Positions 27,544-37,686 are shown, numbered from the stretch's first letter. The stretch is DNA of 64,000 bases from Spirochaetia bacterium 38H-sp (GCA_039023545.1 JBCHKQ010000002.1:602259-666258), one strand, 5' to 3'. Made by a program: numbers and translations. The notes: generated from the letters alone by a model not told the origin.

Positions 27544-28674
27544 TTATCTGCCTGAGAATATCTTATACAATTTTAAAACAAGTGGCTCCTTTAGGTCTAT
27601 GGCCTTATGAGGACAATTTTCATGGCAGCAATAACAATATATACACTTTTTATAATCCCAATACGGAAGGCCATCTTTCATTGTAATACAGGATACAGGA
27701 CATACTCTGGCACAATAAGAACAACTTTTGCAAACATTTGCCTTTACATAAGGCTTTGTACGTACAAGACGACTCACAGATATTCCAAGCCAGCCCAACC
27801 TGCTGGAAACAGGATACTGCATAACAGGAACTGTAAAATCAGGCAAATCAAAAGAATTACTTCCCAGATTTCTTGCAACACCCAGTTTGTTTACCATTAT
27901 TGTCTCTGGATCCATCCCTGTAGCCCTGCAACAAGCAATATCAAGGGCAACAGCATCGGAAGAAAGCGCAAGAAAACCCGTATTAGCAGGTGTTCCTGTA
28001 GGGCCAGGACCATGCCCCTCAAGAGAAACTATCGCATCCATAAGAGAAAAAAGAACCTTATCCCTGATTACAGAATACAAATCTAGAAGCAGATTAGAAA
28101 AATCAAGGGGCTTTGATGCCATAGCATGGTATTGCTGCTTAAGCCCTCCCGGAATACAACCATAAAAATTCTTTACAGCACCCGTATACCTGGTAAGCTG
28201 ATGAGCCTTAAGCTTGGGAAGATTGATTATATAATCAACCTCCGTAATAAGACCTGTTACCTTTACCTCATCCAAAACATATGGATTTTCTACTCTAAGA
28301 CTGACTGCAGGCACTTCTTCAAAAGGAATAACCTTTATCCCCGGGTATTTTTCCTCAAGCTTTTTGAGTCCCGAGTCAAAAAGAGCCTTTTTTGTCCCAT
28401 CTTTCACAGGCATACCGCTGGAATCACCTATAACAACCCTGTTGCCATTGTCTATAAGAAGCTCTGCAACAGCTGCTACCACATTGGGATTTGTAGTAAC
28501 GTTCTTATCAGGTGTGTATGCCCCAAGAACATTGGGCTTTATAAGAACATAAGAATTATGAGGAAGACTGATATCAGCCAAATCGATAAGTTTTAATATT
28601 GATTCTTTTATATTATCAATATTATAAGTTGTCTCTCTTATAAAGAAGACGTTTTTTGTTTTTTCCGCTATCAT
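27544..28674 (-). CDS. DUF362 protein with two [4Fe-4S] clusters
   Basis: 376-aa protein: DUF362 domain (about 30-280, with VLIKPNVLG, VVIGDSSGMP and INLPKLKAHQLT) followed by a ferredoxin tail with CKSCSYCARVCP and CIYCYCCHENCP (about 315-360). DUF362 ferredoxin proteins are common in anaerobes; a redox or electron-transfer role is likely but the substrate is unknown. Its ATG overlaps the stop of the small upstream gene (ATGA), so both are translated together. Confidence 0.85.
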   Translation of the reverse strand: MIAEKTKNVFFIRETTYNIDNIKESILKLIDLADISLPHNSYVLIKPNVLGAYTPDKNVTTNPNVVAAVAELLIDNGNRVVIGDSSGMPVKDGTKKALFDSGLKKLEEKYPGIKVIPFEEVPAVSLRVENPYVLDEVKVTGLITEVDYIINLPKLKAHQLTRYTGAVKNFYGCIPGGLKQQYHAMASKPLDFSNLLLDLYSVIRDKVLFSLMDAIVSLEGHGPGPTGTPANTGFLALSSDAVALDIACCRATGMDPETIMVNKLGVARNLGSNSFDLPDFTVPVMQYPVSSRLGWLGISVSRLVRTKPYVKANVCKSCSYCARVCPVSCITMKDGLPYWDYKKCIYCYCCHENCPHKAIDLKEPLVLKLYKIFSGR

Positions 28675-28889
28675 TTATCTTCCTGCTCATCATCCGCATA
28701 GCGAGAGTGATATTTCCCAAACATAGTGTTAAGAACATACAAGGCTTCCCCAACCTTTATCACGGCATTCTCATACCATATATCATAGAGTTCGTTTTTT
28801 ATATGCTGAGGATATGGGGCTCCCTCTATTGCACTGACCAGCTTCTTTGTGGTCTCCAAAAGTAGTTCTATGTCTTCTCTTTCTTTCAT
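28671..28889 (-). CDS. Small hypothetical protein upstream of DUF362
   Basis: 72-aa acidic, mostly helical protein with no motif I recognise. Support comes from the 4-base ATGA overlap with the DUF362 gene and from composition (LLETTKKLVSAIE, IWYENAVIKVGEAL) that looks coding. The ribosome site is weak. It could be a partner or regulatory subunit of the DUF362 protein; this is inference from coupling only. Confidence 0.6.
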   Translation of the reverse strand: MKEREDIELLLETTKKLVSAIEGAPYPQHIKNELYDIWYENAVIKVGEALYVLNTMFGKYHSRYADDEQEDK

Positions 28890-28953
28890 GCCTTATATCC
28901 AATTATTATACAACAATAAATTGTATTCAACTTTATATAGCTATAAAATAATT

Positions 28954-30426
28954 TTAAAAAGCTATTTTATAGTTTATTCCCATAAGCCAGCTTATATTCT
29001 TTTCTGCTATAAGCCAGGAAAACAACGTTATTTTCTTCCAAGAGGCAGACAGGTAAAATTTATTGATATACTCATCATCTCCTGCCGGCAGGGCTTCCGG
29101 GATAAGCGTTGAGTCAGTGGATACCACACTTGTAGGCCATCCATCCCACAACCATTTCCATCTTGTGACAGAACCATCTACTACTGTCCCCTTTATAATA
29201 AAGTTGTATTCCGCTGTCAGTTGTATATCCGAGAGGTTAAAAAATCCACCAACAGATATCATATCTGCATCCGGACCATAGGCAAAACCCAGGGGATATT
29301 CTGCAAGCATTCTCTTGGGTGCTGTCTGATTGTCTATGTAAAAATGCCTCACACTTATATGTAAATATGGCAGATAGCTTGTCGTATACATCCACTGGTC
29401 CGTATGGTCATACTCAAGCCATACTCCCCACTCTTTCTTTGTATATTCTGCACCTATATTATATGCCCATGCCCCAGGTTTATAATCGCTTCCTTTCTCT
29501 GTTGTCGGAAAACTTGCATCGTCTGCTGCAAGTTCTCCGTAGATTTTTAGCCCTGATATGGGCACAATAGAGGCATCAAGAGACATAAGCACATTGGAAT
29601 ATCCTTCTCCATAAGTGTTGTGGAATATAACTACAGGGCTTATGTCAATAAGGTCAGGGAATTTACCCCCTATTACATTGAGCTCGCCTATTCCCAATCT
29701 CCAACTATCTGACTTTATATCAAGTCTGTGCAAGGCTATTGTCTTATAAGGCTCAGAATATATTCTATCCGTAGAGTGCTCATCATAGCACTTGGTCTGG
29801 ATATCGTATTCTTTGTCAGCAAGATATGGGAATGAGCTTATGATTCCAAAGCTGTATCTTACTGTATTGTTATCTATTACAAGGCTGAGATTATCCTGAT
29901 ATGTTACAGGGGACACTACAACCGGATATCTTGCATCCCCCCACTTTAAAGGATACCGGCCTATGGAGAAAAAAACAGGTCCATCCTGATAATAGATATA
30001 AGCAAGCTGGGGGATTGTCATATCAACGGAGTATTTGCTTATATCAAGAAGACCGTCATATGGAGCAAAAAAATTGCTGTAAAAATCGGTAAGCCTGGTA
30101 TTGTATTCTTTCTGAAGAGGTAGTTCCATATATATTCCGGCTTTTCCTGCTTTTCCAGAAAGCTTAATGTTAAAGAAAGGTTCCAACTGTTCCTGTAAAT
30201 AAAAGACCCTCTCCGCAGGATTTACTGGCATGCCCCAGTCCCAGTAGTCTGTTTTTACCAACTCGGACGGAAGTGAGCCAAAGGCAAGCTGCGGAGTAAG
30301 CTCAAACTTGATGCCGGTCCATTTCTCGTTCTCTATAACAGGATATGTCCCGGAAAAAGAAGGAGCCATCTGAGCATACAATAGTGTATTTATAAGAAGG
30401 AAAAGGAACAGGCTTGTTTTATTCAT
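28954..30426 (-). CDS. Outer membrane beta-barrel protein, possibly Wzi/capsule-assembly-like
   Basis: 490-aa exported protein with a signal peptide (about 1-18, ending LLYAQ) and alternating hydrophobic/aromatic strands ending in Phe, as expected for an outer membrane barrel of 16-18 strands. The central FFSIGRYPLKWGDARYP segment (about 150-165) recalls the GR-x-x-x-RWG region of Wzi-type capsule-assembly proteins, but this is a weak similarity. It could equally be a spirochaete porin. Separate from its neighbours: 64 bases before the small hypothetical gene and 148 bases after the poly(A) polymerase gene. Confidence 0.7.
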   Translation of the reverse strand: MNKTSLFLFLLINTLLYAQMAPSFSGTYPVIENEKWTGIKFELTPQLAFGSLPSELVKTDYWDWGMPVNPAERVFYLQEQLEPFFNIKLSGKAGKAGIYMELPLQKEYNTRLTDFYSNFFAPYDGLLDISKYSVDMTIPQLAYIYYQDGPVFFSIGRYPLKWGDARYPVVVSPVTYQDNLSLVIDNNTVRYSFGIISSFPYLADKEYDIQTKCYDEHSTDRIYSEPYKTIALHRLDIKSDSWRLGIGELNVIGGKFPDLIDISPVVIFHNTYGEGYSNVLMSLDASIVPISGLKIYGELAADDASFPTTEKGSDYKPGAWAYNIGAEYTKKEWGVWLEYDHTDQWMYTTSYLPYLHISVRHFYIDNQTAPKRMLAEYPLGFAYGPDADMISVGGFFNLSDIQLTAEYNFIIKGTVVDGSVTRWKWLWDGWPTSVVSTDSTLIPEALPAGDDEYINKFYLSASWKKITLFSWLIAEKNISWLMGINYKIAF

Positions 30427-30497
30427 CCTTTTAACTCCCTGTATTATCTATCATAGCATTTTTTGTGCTATTTTTACCATATTTTTTGCTTTTTATG

Positions 30498-30568
30498 TGC
30501 CTTTTGGCAGGCAGAGTCGCGCCTTCTTGCCTGCTTGTCTTTATGCGGCGCGGCTTCTGCCGTTCGGT
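30498..30568 (+). repeat. Dispersed hairpin repeat, copy 8 (long form)
   Basis: TGCCTTTTGGCAG and CGTTCGGT flank an imperfect stem (30511-30523 with 30547-30560). The loop contains CTTGCCT...CTTTATG, resembling the loop of copy 11. It lies just beyond the stop of the poly(A) polymerase-like gene. Confidence 0.78.
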
Positions 30569-30574
30569 TTATTT

Positions 30575-31663
30575 TTATTGGGCTTGTTTTTTTTCTATAT
30601 ATATGGTTCTGGGTCTGGTTTTCTTTTTTCTTTTTCTTCTTTTTTTCTTGTGTCTTAGTCTCCTTATTGCGGATTCTATGTCTCTGTTGGGCGGGGTAAA
30701 GGGGCTTATAAAGTGTTTTATTGCCTTGTAGATGTCTTTAAAGAGCATGAGAACTGCGCCTTCCCGTATGAGGAAGAGTTTTACAAATGGGATTATGAGG
30801 TCTTCTTTTGTTGTTTCTCTTGTGAGTTCTTTTATGTATAGGTCGTGTTCTATAAATATTTCGTCCCAGATTTGCCAGGAGAGGTTGTCTTTTTTTGCTT
30901 CACAAAGTGAGCTTATTTCTGGAAGCAGATAGGGCATGATGCCGTATTCTCTGTATTTTTGCCAGATTTTTGCGGATTCTCCGGATTGGAGTATTTTAAA
31001 TATTTCTTCTGTTAATCTGGAGGCAGATACTTCTTCTAGAAGCCAGCTTTGTTCTTTTATTTTTTTCTCCAGTTTTCTGTCTATAGATAGGTCCATTCTT
31101 GCTGCATATTTTAATGCACGTATGATTCTGACGGGGTCTTCCGTAAAGATGGTGTCAGGATTGATTATGGGTATGAGTTTTTTTTGCCTAAGGTGTATGT
31201 ATCCATCAGTAAAGTCTATGAGCTCGCCTGTTATGGGGTCGTAATACATGGCGTTGATTGTAAAATCTCTGCGAAAGGCGTCTTGTTCTATTGTGCCGTA
31301 GGTGTTGAGGTCGTCTGAGTCCAGTGCTCTAAATGTAGAGACTTCTATGTATTTCTTTCCCACATAGACGTGAACCAGTCGAAATCTTTTTCCTATTATT
31401 CTCGCTCCCCGAAATATTTTTTTTATCCCGGAGGGGCTTGCACAGGTTACTATGTCAAAATCTTTGGGCGTTTTGCCTGATATGAGGTCACGGACAGCTC
31501 CTCCAACTATATAGGCCTGATGTCCTGCTTTTTGCAGGCGGCGTATTATTCCCACTGCATTTCCGTCTATGTCTTTTCTTTTTATGGGGTGCTCCGCATC
31601 TGTGTATATTTTTGCAACAGGCACTGGTTTGTTGTTTTCGTCAAGACTGTATCTTATCCGCAC
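30575..31663 (-). CDS. pcnB: Poly(A) polymerase / tRNA nucleotidyltransferase family
   Basis: 362-aa class II nucleotidyltransferase. The head domain has GGAVRDLI (about 56-63) and DFDIVT (about 72-77), with the catalytic aspartates, then RRDFTINAM (about 133) and a neck domain with EDPVRIIRALK. The Lys/Arg-rich C-terminus (about 335-362) favours poly(A) polymerase (PcnB) over a CCA-adding enzyme, but the two cannot be separated by eye. Start is GTG at 31661-31663 with GGGA about 9 bases upstream. Divergent from hisS. Confidence 0.85.
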   Translation of the reverse strand: MRIRYSLDENNKPVPVAKIYTDAEHPIKRKDIDGNAVGIIRRLQKAGHQAYIVGGAVRDLISGKTPKDFDIVTCASPSGIKKIFRGARIIGKRFRLVHVYVGKKYIEVSTFRALDSDDLNTYGTIEQDAFRRDFTINAMYYDPITGELIDFTDGYIHLRQKKLIPIINPDTIFTEDPVRIIRALKYAARMDLSIDRKLEKKIKEQSWLLEEVSASRLTEEIFKILQSGESAKIWQKYREYGIMPYLLPEISSLCEAKKDNLSWQIWDEIFIEHDLYIKELTRETTKEDLIIPFVKLFLIREGAVLMLFKDIYKAIKHFISPFTPPNRDIESAIRRLRHKKKRRKRKKKTRPRTIYIEKKQAQ

Positions 31664-31758
31664 TAATGACTTCCCTTTTTATCTGTGTAAGTGTTATTAT
31701 ACGTAAAAGATATTACAATATACAACATTAGTATAATCAGCACAAGGAGAAAATATAG

Positions 31759-33063
31759 ATGATTGAGCCTCGTATTCTCAAGGGTTTCAGAGATTTTTTG
31801 CCAGAACAGCAGTCCATAAGGAAAAATATTATAAGAAGATTGGAGGAGACTTTTGTTTCCTGTGGTTATATGCCTATTGATACTCCGGTTTTAGAGTATG
31901 CTGATGTTCTGCTTGGCAAAAGCGGCGGAGATACAGAAAAACAGGTTTACAGGTTTTCTGACCATGGCGGCAGAGATGTTGCCATGCGTTTTGATCTGAC
32001 TGTTCCTTTTGCAAGGTTTATGGCACAGCATAGCAATGAGCTTTATCTTCCTTTTCGGCGTTATCATATAGATAAGGTTTTCAGAGGAGAGAATACACAG
32101 AAGGGGCGCTATAGAGAGTTTGTTCAGTGTGATTTTGATATTGTGGGAACAGATAGTGTGTCCTCAGATGTGGAAATTCTTCTTCTTATGTATCGCTCTT
32201 TTAAGGCTATTGGTGTGGAGGATATAACTATCAATATTGCTCACAGAGGTGTCACTTCTTCTGTTCTTTCTGCTTTGGGGCTAGATGACCCTATGCCAGT
32301 GTTGAGAGCTATCGATAAGCTTTTTAAGATAGGACGTGAGGGTGTGATAAAGGAGCTTGAGGGTATTGCGGATAAGTCCATCTGCGAGAAGATTTTAGAT
32401 ACTCTCACTATGGAAGATAGTCCGGAAAAGACTCTGGCAAGGCTTTCTGATGTATGCGGGAAGGATAATCCGCATATAATGCGTCTGTTAAGAATCTGGA
32501 ATATATTGTCAGAATTGGGGCTTTCTCATGTGTATACGATAAACCCTAGTATAACTCGCGGGCTGGATTATTATACAGGTGTTGTCTTTGAGACTTTCTT
32601 AAATAAGCTTCCCGGGATTGGCTCTGTATGTTCTGGAGGGAGATACGATAATCTTGTGGGGCTTTACAGCAAAGAAAATATAACGGGTATAGGTGCCTCT
32701 ATAGGTCTTGACAGACTCATAGCAGGTCTTACAGAACTTGGGATAACAGAGGATATGCAGGGTGATAATCCGGATGTTCTTATTCTATGCATGTCAGAAG
32801 AACTTTTGCCTCTTTATCACAGGCTTGCAGAAACATTGCGGGATAATAAGATAAAGGCAGAGGTCTATCCGGATAATAAGAGGTTTAAACAGCAGTTTTC
32901 ATATGCGGAGAAAAAGAATATACCTTTTGCTATAATAATCGGAGAAGACGAACAAAAATCAGGCAAGATAGAACTTAAAGATCTGACAACAAGGGAACAG
33001 TATAGCCTATCCTCAGAAGAAGAGCTTATCTCTCTGGTTATCAGAAATAAAAACAAAAAATAA
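31759..33063 (+). CDS. hisS: Histidyl-tRNA synthetase
   Basis: 434-aa class II synthetase charging tRNA-His. Motif 2 (RYREFVQCDFDIVG, about 114-127), the histidine A signature (TRGLDYYTGVVFE, about 268-280) and the GGRYDNLV loop are all present, with the anticodon-binding domain at the end. GGAG precedes ATG 31759 by 8 bases. A TATAAT at 31732-31737 is a candidate -10 box, without a good -35. The DEAH helicase follows after 68 bases and may be cotranscribed. Confidence 0.97.
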   Translation: MIEPRILKGFRDFLPEQQSIRKNIIRRLEETFVSCGYMPIDTPVLEYADVLLGKSGGDTEKQVYRFSDHGGRDVAMRFDLTVPFARFMAQHSNELYLPFRRYHIDKVFRGENTQKGRYREFVQCDFDIVGTDSVSSDVEILLLMYRSFKAIGVEDITINIAHRGVTSSVLSALGLDDPMPVLRAIDKLFKIGREGVIKELEGIADKSICEKILDTLTMEDSPEKTLARLSDVCGKDNPHIMRLLRIWNILSELGLSHVYTINPSITRGLDYYTGVVFETFLNKLPGIGSVCSGGRYDNLVGLYSKENITGIGASIGLDRLIAGLTELGITEDMQGDNPDVLILCMSEELLPLYHRLAETLRDNKIKAEVYPDNKRFKQQFSYAEKKNIPFAIIIGEDEQKSGKIELKDLTTREQYSLSSEEELISLVIRNKNKK

Positions 33064-33131
33064 TTTTATTATGGATACTGGTTTTGTAAGACAAGGGCAG
33101 TCTCTTATAATGATAGGAGAAGTATAAAAAT

Positions 33132-35642
33132 ATGGATTCAAAAAAGCTACCGGTATATCAACAGAAAGATAAGATACTAGAAGCACTTAGAGAACATCAG
33201 GTGATAGTGGTAGAAAGCCCCACGGGCTCTGGTAAAACAACACAGATTCCCGTGATATTGGACGAAGCAGGATACACATATCAAGGCGTAGTGGGAATAA
33301 CTCAACCTAGAAGAATAGCAGCAGTATCTGTAAGTGATTTTATAGCAAAACAGGTAGGGAGCAAGATTCCCGGGCATGTAGGATATAAGATGAGATTTGA
33401 GGACATGACATGTCCTGATACAAAAATCAAGGTAATGACAGACGGGATTCTGCTACAAGAGCTCAAGCATGACCCTCAACTTTTGGAATACTCCGTAATC
33501 ATAGTGGATGAAGCCCACGAGAGAAGCCTCAACATAGACTTTATACTCGGTTTGTTAAAACGTATATTAAAAGAACGCCCTACATTTAGAGTTATAGTGT
33601 CATCGGCAACACTCAACACAGAAGTATTCTCACAATACTTTGACAACTGTCCTATAATATCAATAGAAACAAGAACATATCCAGTAGATACACTGTACAT
33701 ACCTATAACAGAAGAAGAACAGGATGATGAGGAAGCAATAATAAAGAAAAAGATCGGTATAGTAGAGAAGGTTGTACGAGAAAGAAGAAAAGGCGATGTA
33801 CTAATCTTTGAACCAGGAGAAAGGGACATAAAACTTACAATATCATATCTGGAAAAAAGCCCAATAGCAAAAAAGCTCAAAGTACTGCCTCTATATGCTC
33901 GATTGAGCAAAGAAGAACAAGAAGAAGTCTTCCCTCCTGCTCCCAGGGGTAAAACCAAGGTTGTAGTTGCAACAAACATAGCAGAAACTAGCGTAACAAT
34001 AGATGGAATAACAACTGTCATAGATCCGGGAAGGGCAAAGTTAAACTATTACAACCCTAGGACATACACATCCTCTTTAGTGGAGATGCCAATTTCAAAA
34101 GCCTCCGCAGAGCAGAGAACAGGACGTGCAGGAAGAACACAACCGGGAACCTGTTACAGACTATACAGCCCAGAGGACTTTAAAAACAGAGAAGAGTTTA
34201 CAAAAGAAGAAATATACAGGACAGACCTCTCCGAGGTTGTTTTAAGGATGGCTGATTTAGGGATAAAAGACTTTGAATCCTTTGACTTTATATCCCCGCC
34301 GGAAAAATCAGGAATCCTATCAGCAATAGAAACACTGGAACTCCTTGAGGCAATAGACAGCAACAGAGAACTTACACCCATAGGTAAACTGATGGTTCAG
34401 TTTCCTCTGCTGCCAAGACACTCAAGGATGATAATAGAAGCTATCTACAAATACCCGTCCGTAGTAAGAGAAGTCCTTATAGCAGCATCTTTTCTTACAA
34501 CGAAGTCCCCTTTTCTCCTCCCTCAGGACCAGGAAATGGAAGCCAGAAATGCTCATCACCACTTTAGAGATAAGCAGGGTGATTTTGTATCATATCTAAA
34601 AATATTTAGAGATTTCAGGACAAGCAAAAACCGGGAGAAGTTCTGCGACACATACTACTTGGATATCCGTGTAATGGAAGAAATACTCAATATAGAACAA
34701 CAACTGGAAAGCATAGTAGAAGAACTTGGCTTTAGAGTAGAAGGAGGGGGACCAATCAAAGACTATCTCTGCGCAATAGCCAGAGGGCACATACAATTTG
34801 TATGCATAAAAGCAGGCAGAAGTAGCTATAAGAGCTTGACAGCAGACAAGATAGAAATCCATCCCGGCTCAGTAATATTTCGAGAAACACCACAGTACAT
34901 AGTAGCAGGAGAAATAGTAAAAACAAGCAAAACCTTTGCCCGGTCCGTATCCCCACTCAAACCACAATGGCTGGATCAAATCTCCTACCAGCTCTCAAAA
35001 CGCCTGGAAGAAAGAGCAAAAGAACGCAAAACAAAAACAGAAAAGCAAAAAAGCAAGAAAGGAGCACTACAGGAAATAATTCTGGGCGGAAAACACTTTA
35101 CACTTGCAACAAAAAAAGGCAAAAAAAAGCAAGTGGTACTCCCATGGCAAGACCTGCAGGCTGCAATCAAGAAAGGCGCAGAATTGCCACACTACTATGC
35201 AGACATCCGAGGCAAAATAATCTACGGACAGTATCAGCTCATGAGTGGAGAGAAACTAATAGACATAGTAGAAGCAGCCCGCCATATAAAACTCCCTAGA
35301 GATCTACAAAAAGACTGGCCAAGAGGCATAAACTTCTATATAAAGAAACACAAAAGCGAGCTTTTACAGAGCATATACAGCATAATGGTTACATCCCCTA
35401 TAAAAAAGCAGAGCAAACGACTTGGATTTGTCACACTAAGAACAGACAACAACGGCACATACTGGTATGCCTGCCATAAGAATCACATAGAAGCAGCAAA
35501 AGAAAGCCTCGCAGCAATAGAAACACTTATAGAACAAACAGCAAACAACATAACCCAAGAAGAGAAAAGCAGAATCAACAAAATATACAGAAAACTGAGC
35601 AATATAGTAGAATCAGAAACAGAAAACACAAAAACACAATAA
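33132..35642 (+). CDS. hrpA: DEAH-box RNA helicase (HrpA type)
   Basis: 836-aa superfamily 2 helicase unwinding RNA with NTP. Motifs: GSGKTT (about 32-37), TQPRR (about 57), DEAH (about 122-125), SAT (about 155-157) and QRTGRAGR (about 338-345). HA2 and OB-fold domains follow, then a Lys-rich linker (about 630-655) and a C-terminal region. It is much shorter than enterobacterial HrpA (about 1300 aa); the same compact form is known, as I recall, in treponemes and borreliae. GGAG precedes ATG 33132. Hairpin copy 9 abuts the stop. Confidence 0.93.
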   Translation: MDSKKLPVYQQKDKILEALREHQVIVVESPTGSGKTTQIPVILDEAGYTYQGVVGITQPRRIAAVSVSDFIAKQVGSKIPGHVGYKMRFEDMTCPDTKIKVMTDGILLQELKHDPQLLEYSVIIVDEAHERSLNIDFILGLLKRILKERPTFRVIVSSATLNTEVFSQYFDNCPIISIETRTYPVDTLYIPITEEEQDDEEAIIKKKIGIVEKVVRERRKGDVLIFEPGERDIKLTISYLEKSPIAKKLKVLPLYARLSKEEQEEVFPPAPRGKTKVVVATNIAETSVTIDGITTVIDPGRAKLNYYNPRTYTSSLVEMPISKASAEQRTGRAGRTQPGTCYRLYSPEDFKNREEFTKEEIYRTDLSEVVLRMADLGIKDFESFDFISPPEKSGILSAIETLELLEAIDSNRELTPIGKLMVQFPLLPRHSRMIIEAIYKYPSVVREVLIAASFLTTKSPFLLPQDQEMEARNAHHHFRDKQGDFVSYLKIFRDFRTSKNREKFCDTYYLDIRVMEEILNIEQQLESIVEELGFRVEGGGPIKDYLCAIARGHIQFVCIKAGRSSYKSLTADKIEIHPGSVIFRETPQYIVAGEIVKTSKTFARSVSPLKPQWLDQISYQLSKRLEERAKERKTKTEKQKSKKGALQEIILGGKHFTLATKKGKKKQVVLPWQDLQAAIKKGAELPHYYADIRGKIIYGQYQLMSGEKLIDIVEAARHIKLPRDLQKDWPRGINFYIKKHKSELLQSIYSIMVTSPIKKQSKRLGFVTLRTDNNGTYWYACHKNHIEAAKESLAAIETLIEQTANNITQEEKSRINKIYRKLSNIVESETENTKTQ

Positions 35643-35684
35643 ACCGAACGTGAGGGACGCCCCACGTCCCTCACTGCCTACGGC
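35642..35684 (-). repeat. Dispersed hairpin repeat, copy 9 (short form)
   Basis: ACCGAAC, perfect 10-bp stem GTGAGGGACG (35649-35658 with 35664-35673), 5-base loop, then TGCCTACGGCA. Shares its stem word with copy 5. Sits between the convergent helicase and aroB genes, starting at the helicase stop codon. Confidence 0.85.
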
Positions 35685-35707
35685 AAAAACATAACAAAGA
35701 AAATAAA

Positions 35708-36745
35708 CTAGACAAGAAAAGCGGAAACAGCCTCTATAAAAGCAGAATCATCGACCTCTGTGAGAAGAGTATCCCCCTGCCCCCGTTGAAGCACAAACCT
35801 GACAGAACCACCCTTTTTCTTCTTATCCATCCTGCTTGCCTCAAGGAGCTCTTCAGCAGAAACCCCGCTTACAGCCCGTAAAAAGCCATAGGCATCAAGA
35901 AGAGCATTAACTCTATACACATAAGACTCAGGAGAGAGCCCCATAGAAAGACCAAGCGCCATAGCACACCTAAGCCCCCATGCCACAGCCTCGCCATGAG
36001 TAAAACGCGTAAATCCGGTAACAGCCTCAAGCGCATGTCCAAAAGTATGCCCCAGATTGAGAAAAGCCCTCTTCCCCTTCTCTCTAAAATCCTCGGTAAC
36101 AATCCTGACCTTGACCATAAGAGCCCTCTCCACCAGCTCAGACACAACAGAAAAATCGCGCATCATAACCCGCTCACGCTCAGTCTCAAGAAGCTCAAAA
36201 AGCCTCTCATCATCCAGCATGGCATGCTTGATAACCTCCGCAAGACCGCCAATATAATCCCTCTCAGGAAGAGAAGCCACAAAAGCAGGAGCAATAAGAA
36301 GCTCTCCTGCAGGATAAAACGTCCCTACCATATTCTTAAGAGAAAGAAAATCTACACCCGTCTTACCGCCAAAAGCAGCATCCACCATTCCCAGCAAAGT
36401 AGTAGGCACAAGCACAAGAGAAACACCACGCATATAAACAGAAGCCGCAAAAGCAGTCATATCCGTGACAACACCCCCGCCCACACCTATAAACACACAA
36501 TCCCTGGCATACCCAAGCTCAACAGCCCTGCTCAAAATCTTCTCTACACTATCCCATCTCTTATATTCCTCACCTGCCTCCAAAACAAGAACAGGAAAGG
36601 GTACATCCGGTGGAAGGAGCGGAGCAACATTACTATCCGTCACTACAAGAACATCCCTGCCAGAAGGAGAAAAAAGCTCATCCAGAGACACTATCTTTAC
36701 AACAGTGGAAAACTCACCAAGCCTGCAATCTGCAATCTTTCTCAT
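35708..36745 (-). CDS. aroB: 3-dehydroquinate synthase
   Basis: 345-aa NAD- and zinc-dependent enzyme making 3-dehydroquinate from DAHP in the shikimate pathway. GGGVVTDMTAFAAS (about 90-103), VPTTLLGMVDAAFGGKTGVD (from about 114) and the metal-binding NLGHTFGHALE (about 233-243) are diagnostic. ATG 36745 is chosen; the frame reaches a GTG at 36772, and neither start has a clear ribosome site. No other aro gene is adjacent. Confidence 0.94.
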   Translation of the reverse strand: MRKIADCRLGEFSTVVKIVSLDELFSPSGRDVLVVTDSNVAPLLPPDVPFPVLVLEAGEEYKRWDSVEKILSRAVELGYARDCVFIGVGGGVVTDMTAFAASVYMRGVSLVLVPTTLLGMVDAAFGGKTGVDFLSLKNMVGTFYPAGELLIAPAFVASLPERDYIGGLAEVIKHAMLDDERLFELLETERERVMMRDFSVVSELVERALMVKVRIVTEDFREKGKRAFLNLGHTFGHALEAVTGFTRFTHGEAVAWGLRCAMALGLSMGLSPESYVYRVNALLDAYGFLRAVSGVSAEELLEASRMDKKKKGGSVRFVLQRGQGDTLLTEVDDSAFIEAVSAFLV

Positions 36746-36819
36746 AGCACAAAAGTATAACAGCAAAATCACACATCAACAATAACACCCGCACCAAAAC
36801 AGCACCAAAACAAAAAAAA

Positions 36820-36864
36820 TCGAACGCACAGCCTGAGCAAAGCGCAGGCTGTGCTGCCTTCGGC
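36820..36864 (-). repeat. Dispersed hairpin repeat, copy 10 (short form)
   Basis: TCGAACG, perfect 10-bp stem GCACAGCCTG (36826-36835 with 36845-36854), 9-base loop, then TGCCTTCGGCA. It follows the stop of the hypothetical gene 36874-37440 read on minus. Confidence 0.82.
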
Positions 36865-36873
36865 AAGGAAAAT

Positions 36874-37440
36874 CTACTCATACTTAAAAACAAGAGTACT
36901 GTCCAGAAGTCTTTTGTATGTTTTTACATAGAATCTATTTTCTCTGTTTTCTATTGCAATACCTACAATAGCCTCCCATAGAAAAACCCAAGAGCCTATG
37001 GAAAGACCTTCTAGAATCATCTTAAGAAAAATCCTATTGATATCAAGTCTCAAAGACTCAGTATAAAAAGAAATAAACCCAAAGAGACCAAAAAGCAGAA
37101 AATATATAATCGATGTGTTTGCAACAGACTTACTCTTTTTGCGATAGAAAAACAGCATATATTTAAAATAGTTTTTTATTCCCTTTATTGTTCTTTCTTC
37201 CAGCTCAGAATTACGAGCTTCTCTTTTTATTGCTATTTCTATCCTTATATTGCTTTTAAAGGGAATGTCTTCCGAACATTCTTCTATATAAGTTAATACA
37301 GGGTCGCTTATATCTCTCTTTCTTATCGGATAGTGGTCAATACTGTTAAAGATATCCAGATATTTGTCAAAGGAAAGTTTGATTATATAAGAATCCGTTT
37401 CCGCATCATAATCATAAATTTTGGCTATTATATCCTGCAT
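36874..37440 (-). CDS. Hypothetical membrane protein with two helices
   Basis: 188-aa protein I do not recognise. A soluble N-terminal half (about 1-95) with mixed charge is followed by two hydrophobic helices (about 108-128 and 140-160) and a basic C-terminus. ATG 37440 has no ribosome site; a TATAAT abuts it, which cannot place transcription upstream of this codon, so promoter and start are uncertain. Hairpin copy 10 follows it, and it is divergent from cellobiose phosphorylase. Confidence 0.6.
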   Translation of the reverse strand: MQDIIAKIYDYDAETDSYIIKLSFDKYLDIFNSIDHYPIRKRDISDPVLTYIEECSEDIPFKSNIRIEIAIKREARNSELEERTIKGIKNYFKYMLFFYRKKSKSVANTSIIYFLLFGLFGFISFYTESLRLDINRIFLKMILEGLSIGSWVFLWEAIVGIAIENRENRFYVKTYKRLLDSTLVFKYE

Positions 37441-37508
37441 ATTATAATGCTAGATTAATATATGCATACTGTCAATTTTGCTCTTTAGCTCCAGATTATC
37501 CCCATGTT

Positions 37509-37576
37509 TGCCGTAGGCAGGAGGGAGCGCAGCCTCTTGCCTTTTTGCTTTATGTGCGCGCTCCCGACGTTCGGTA
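37509..37576 (+). repeat. Dispersed hairpin repeat, copy 11 (long form, in a divergent gap)
   Basis: TGCCGTAGGCAG and CGTTCGGTA flank stem GGGAGCGC/GCGCTCCC (37523-37530 with 37558-37565). The loop carries CTTGCCT...GCTTTATG, like copy 8. It lies upstream of both neighbouring genes, so it is not a simple terminator here. Confidence 0.82.
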
Positions 37577-37686
37577 TAGGTTAATTTTTATAAACAATTA
37601 TCTCTATGCCGGATATGATTTTACAATTGAGCCTTGATTTTACAGGTGCCAATAAATTAGCCTTATAACAGACGGCAAACTTATCC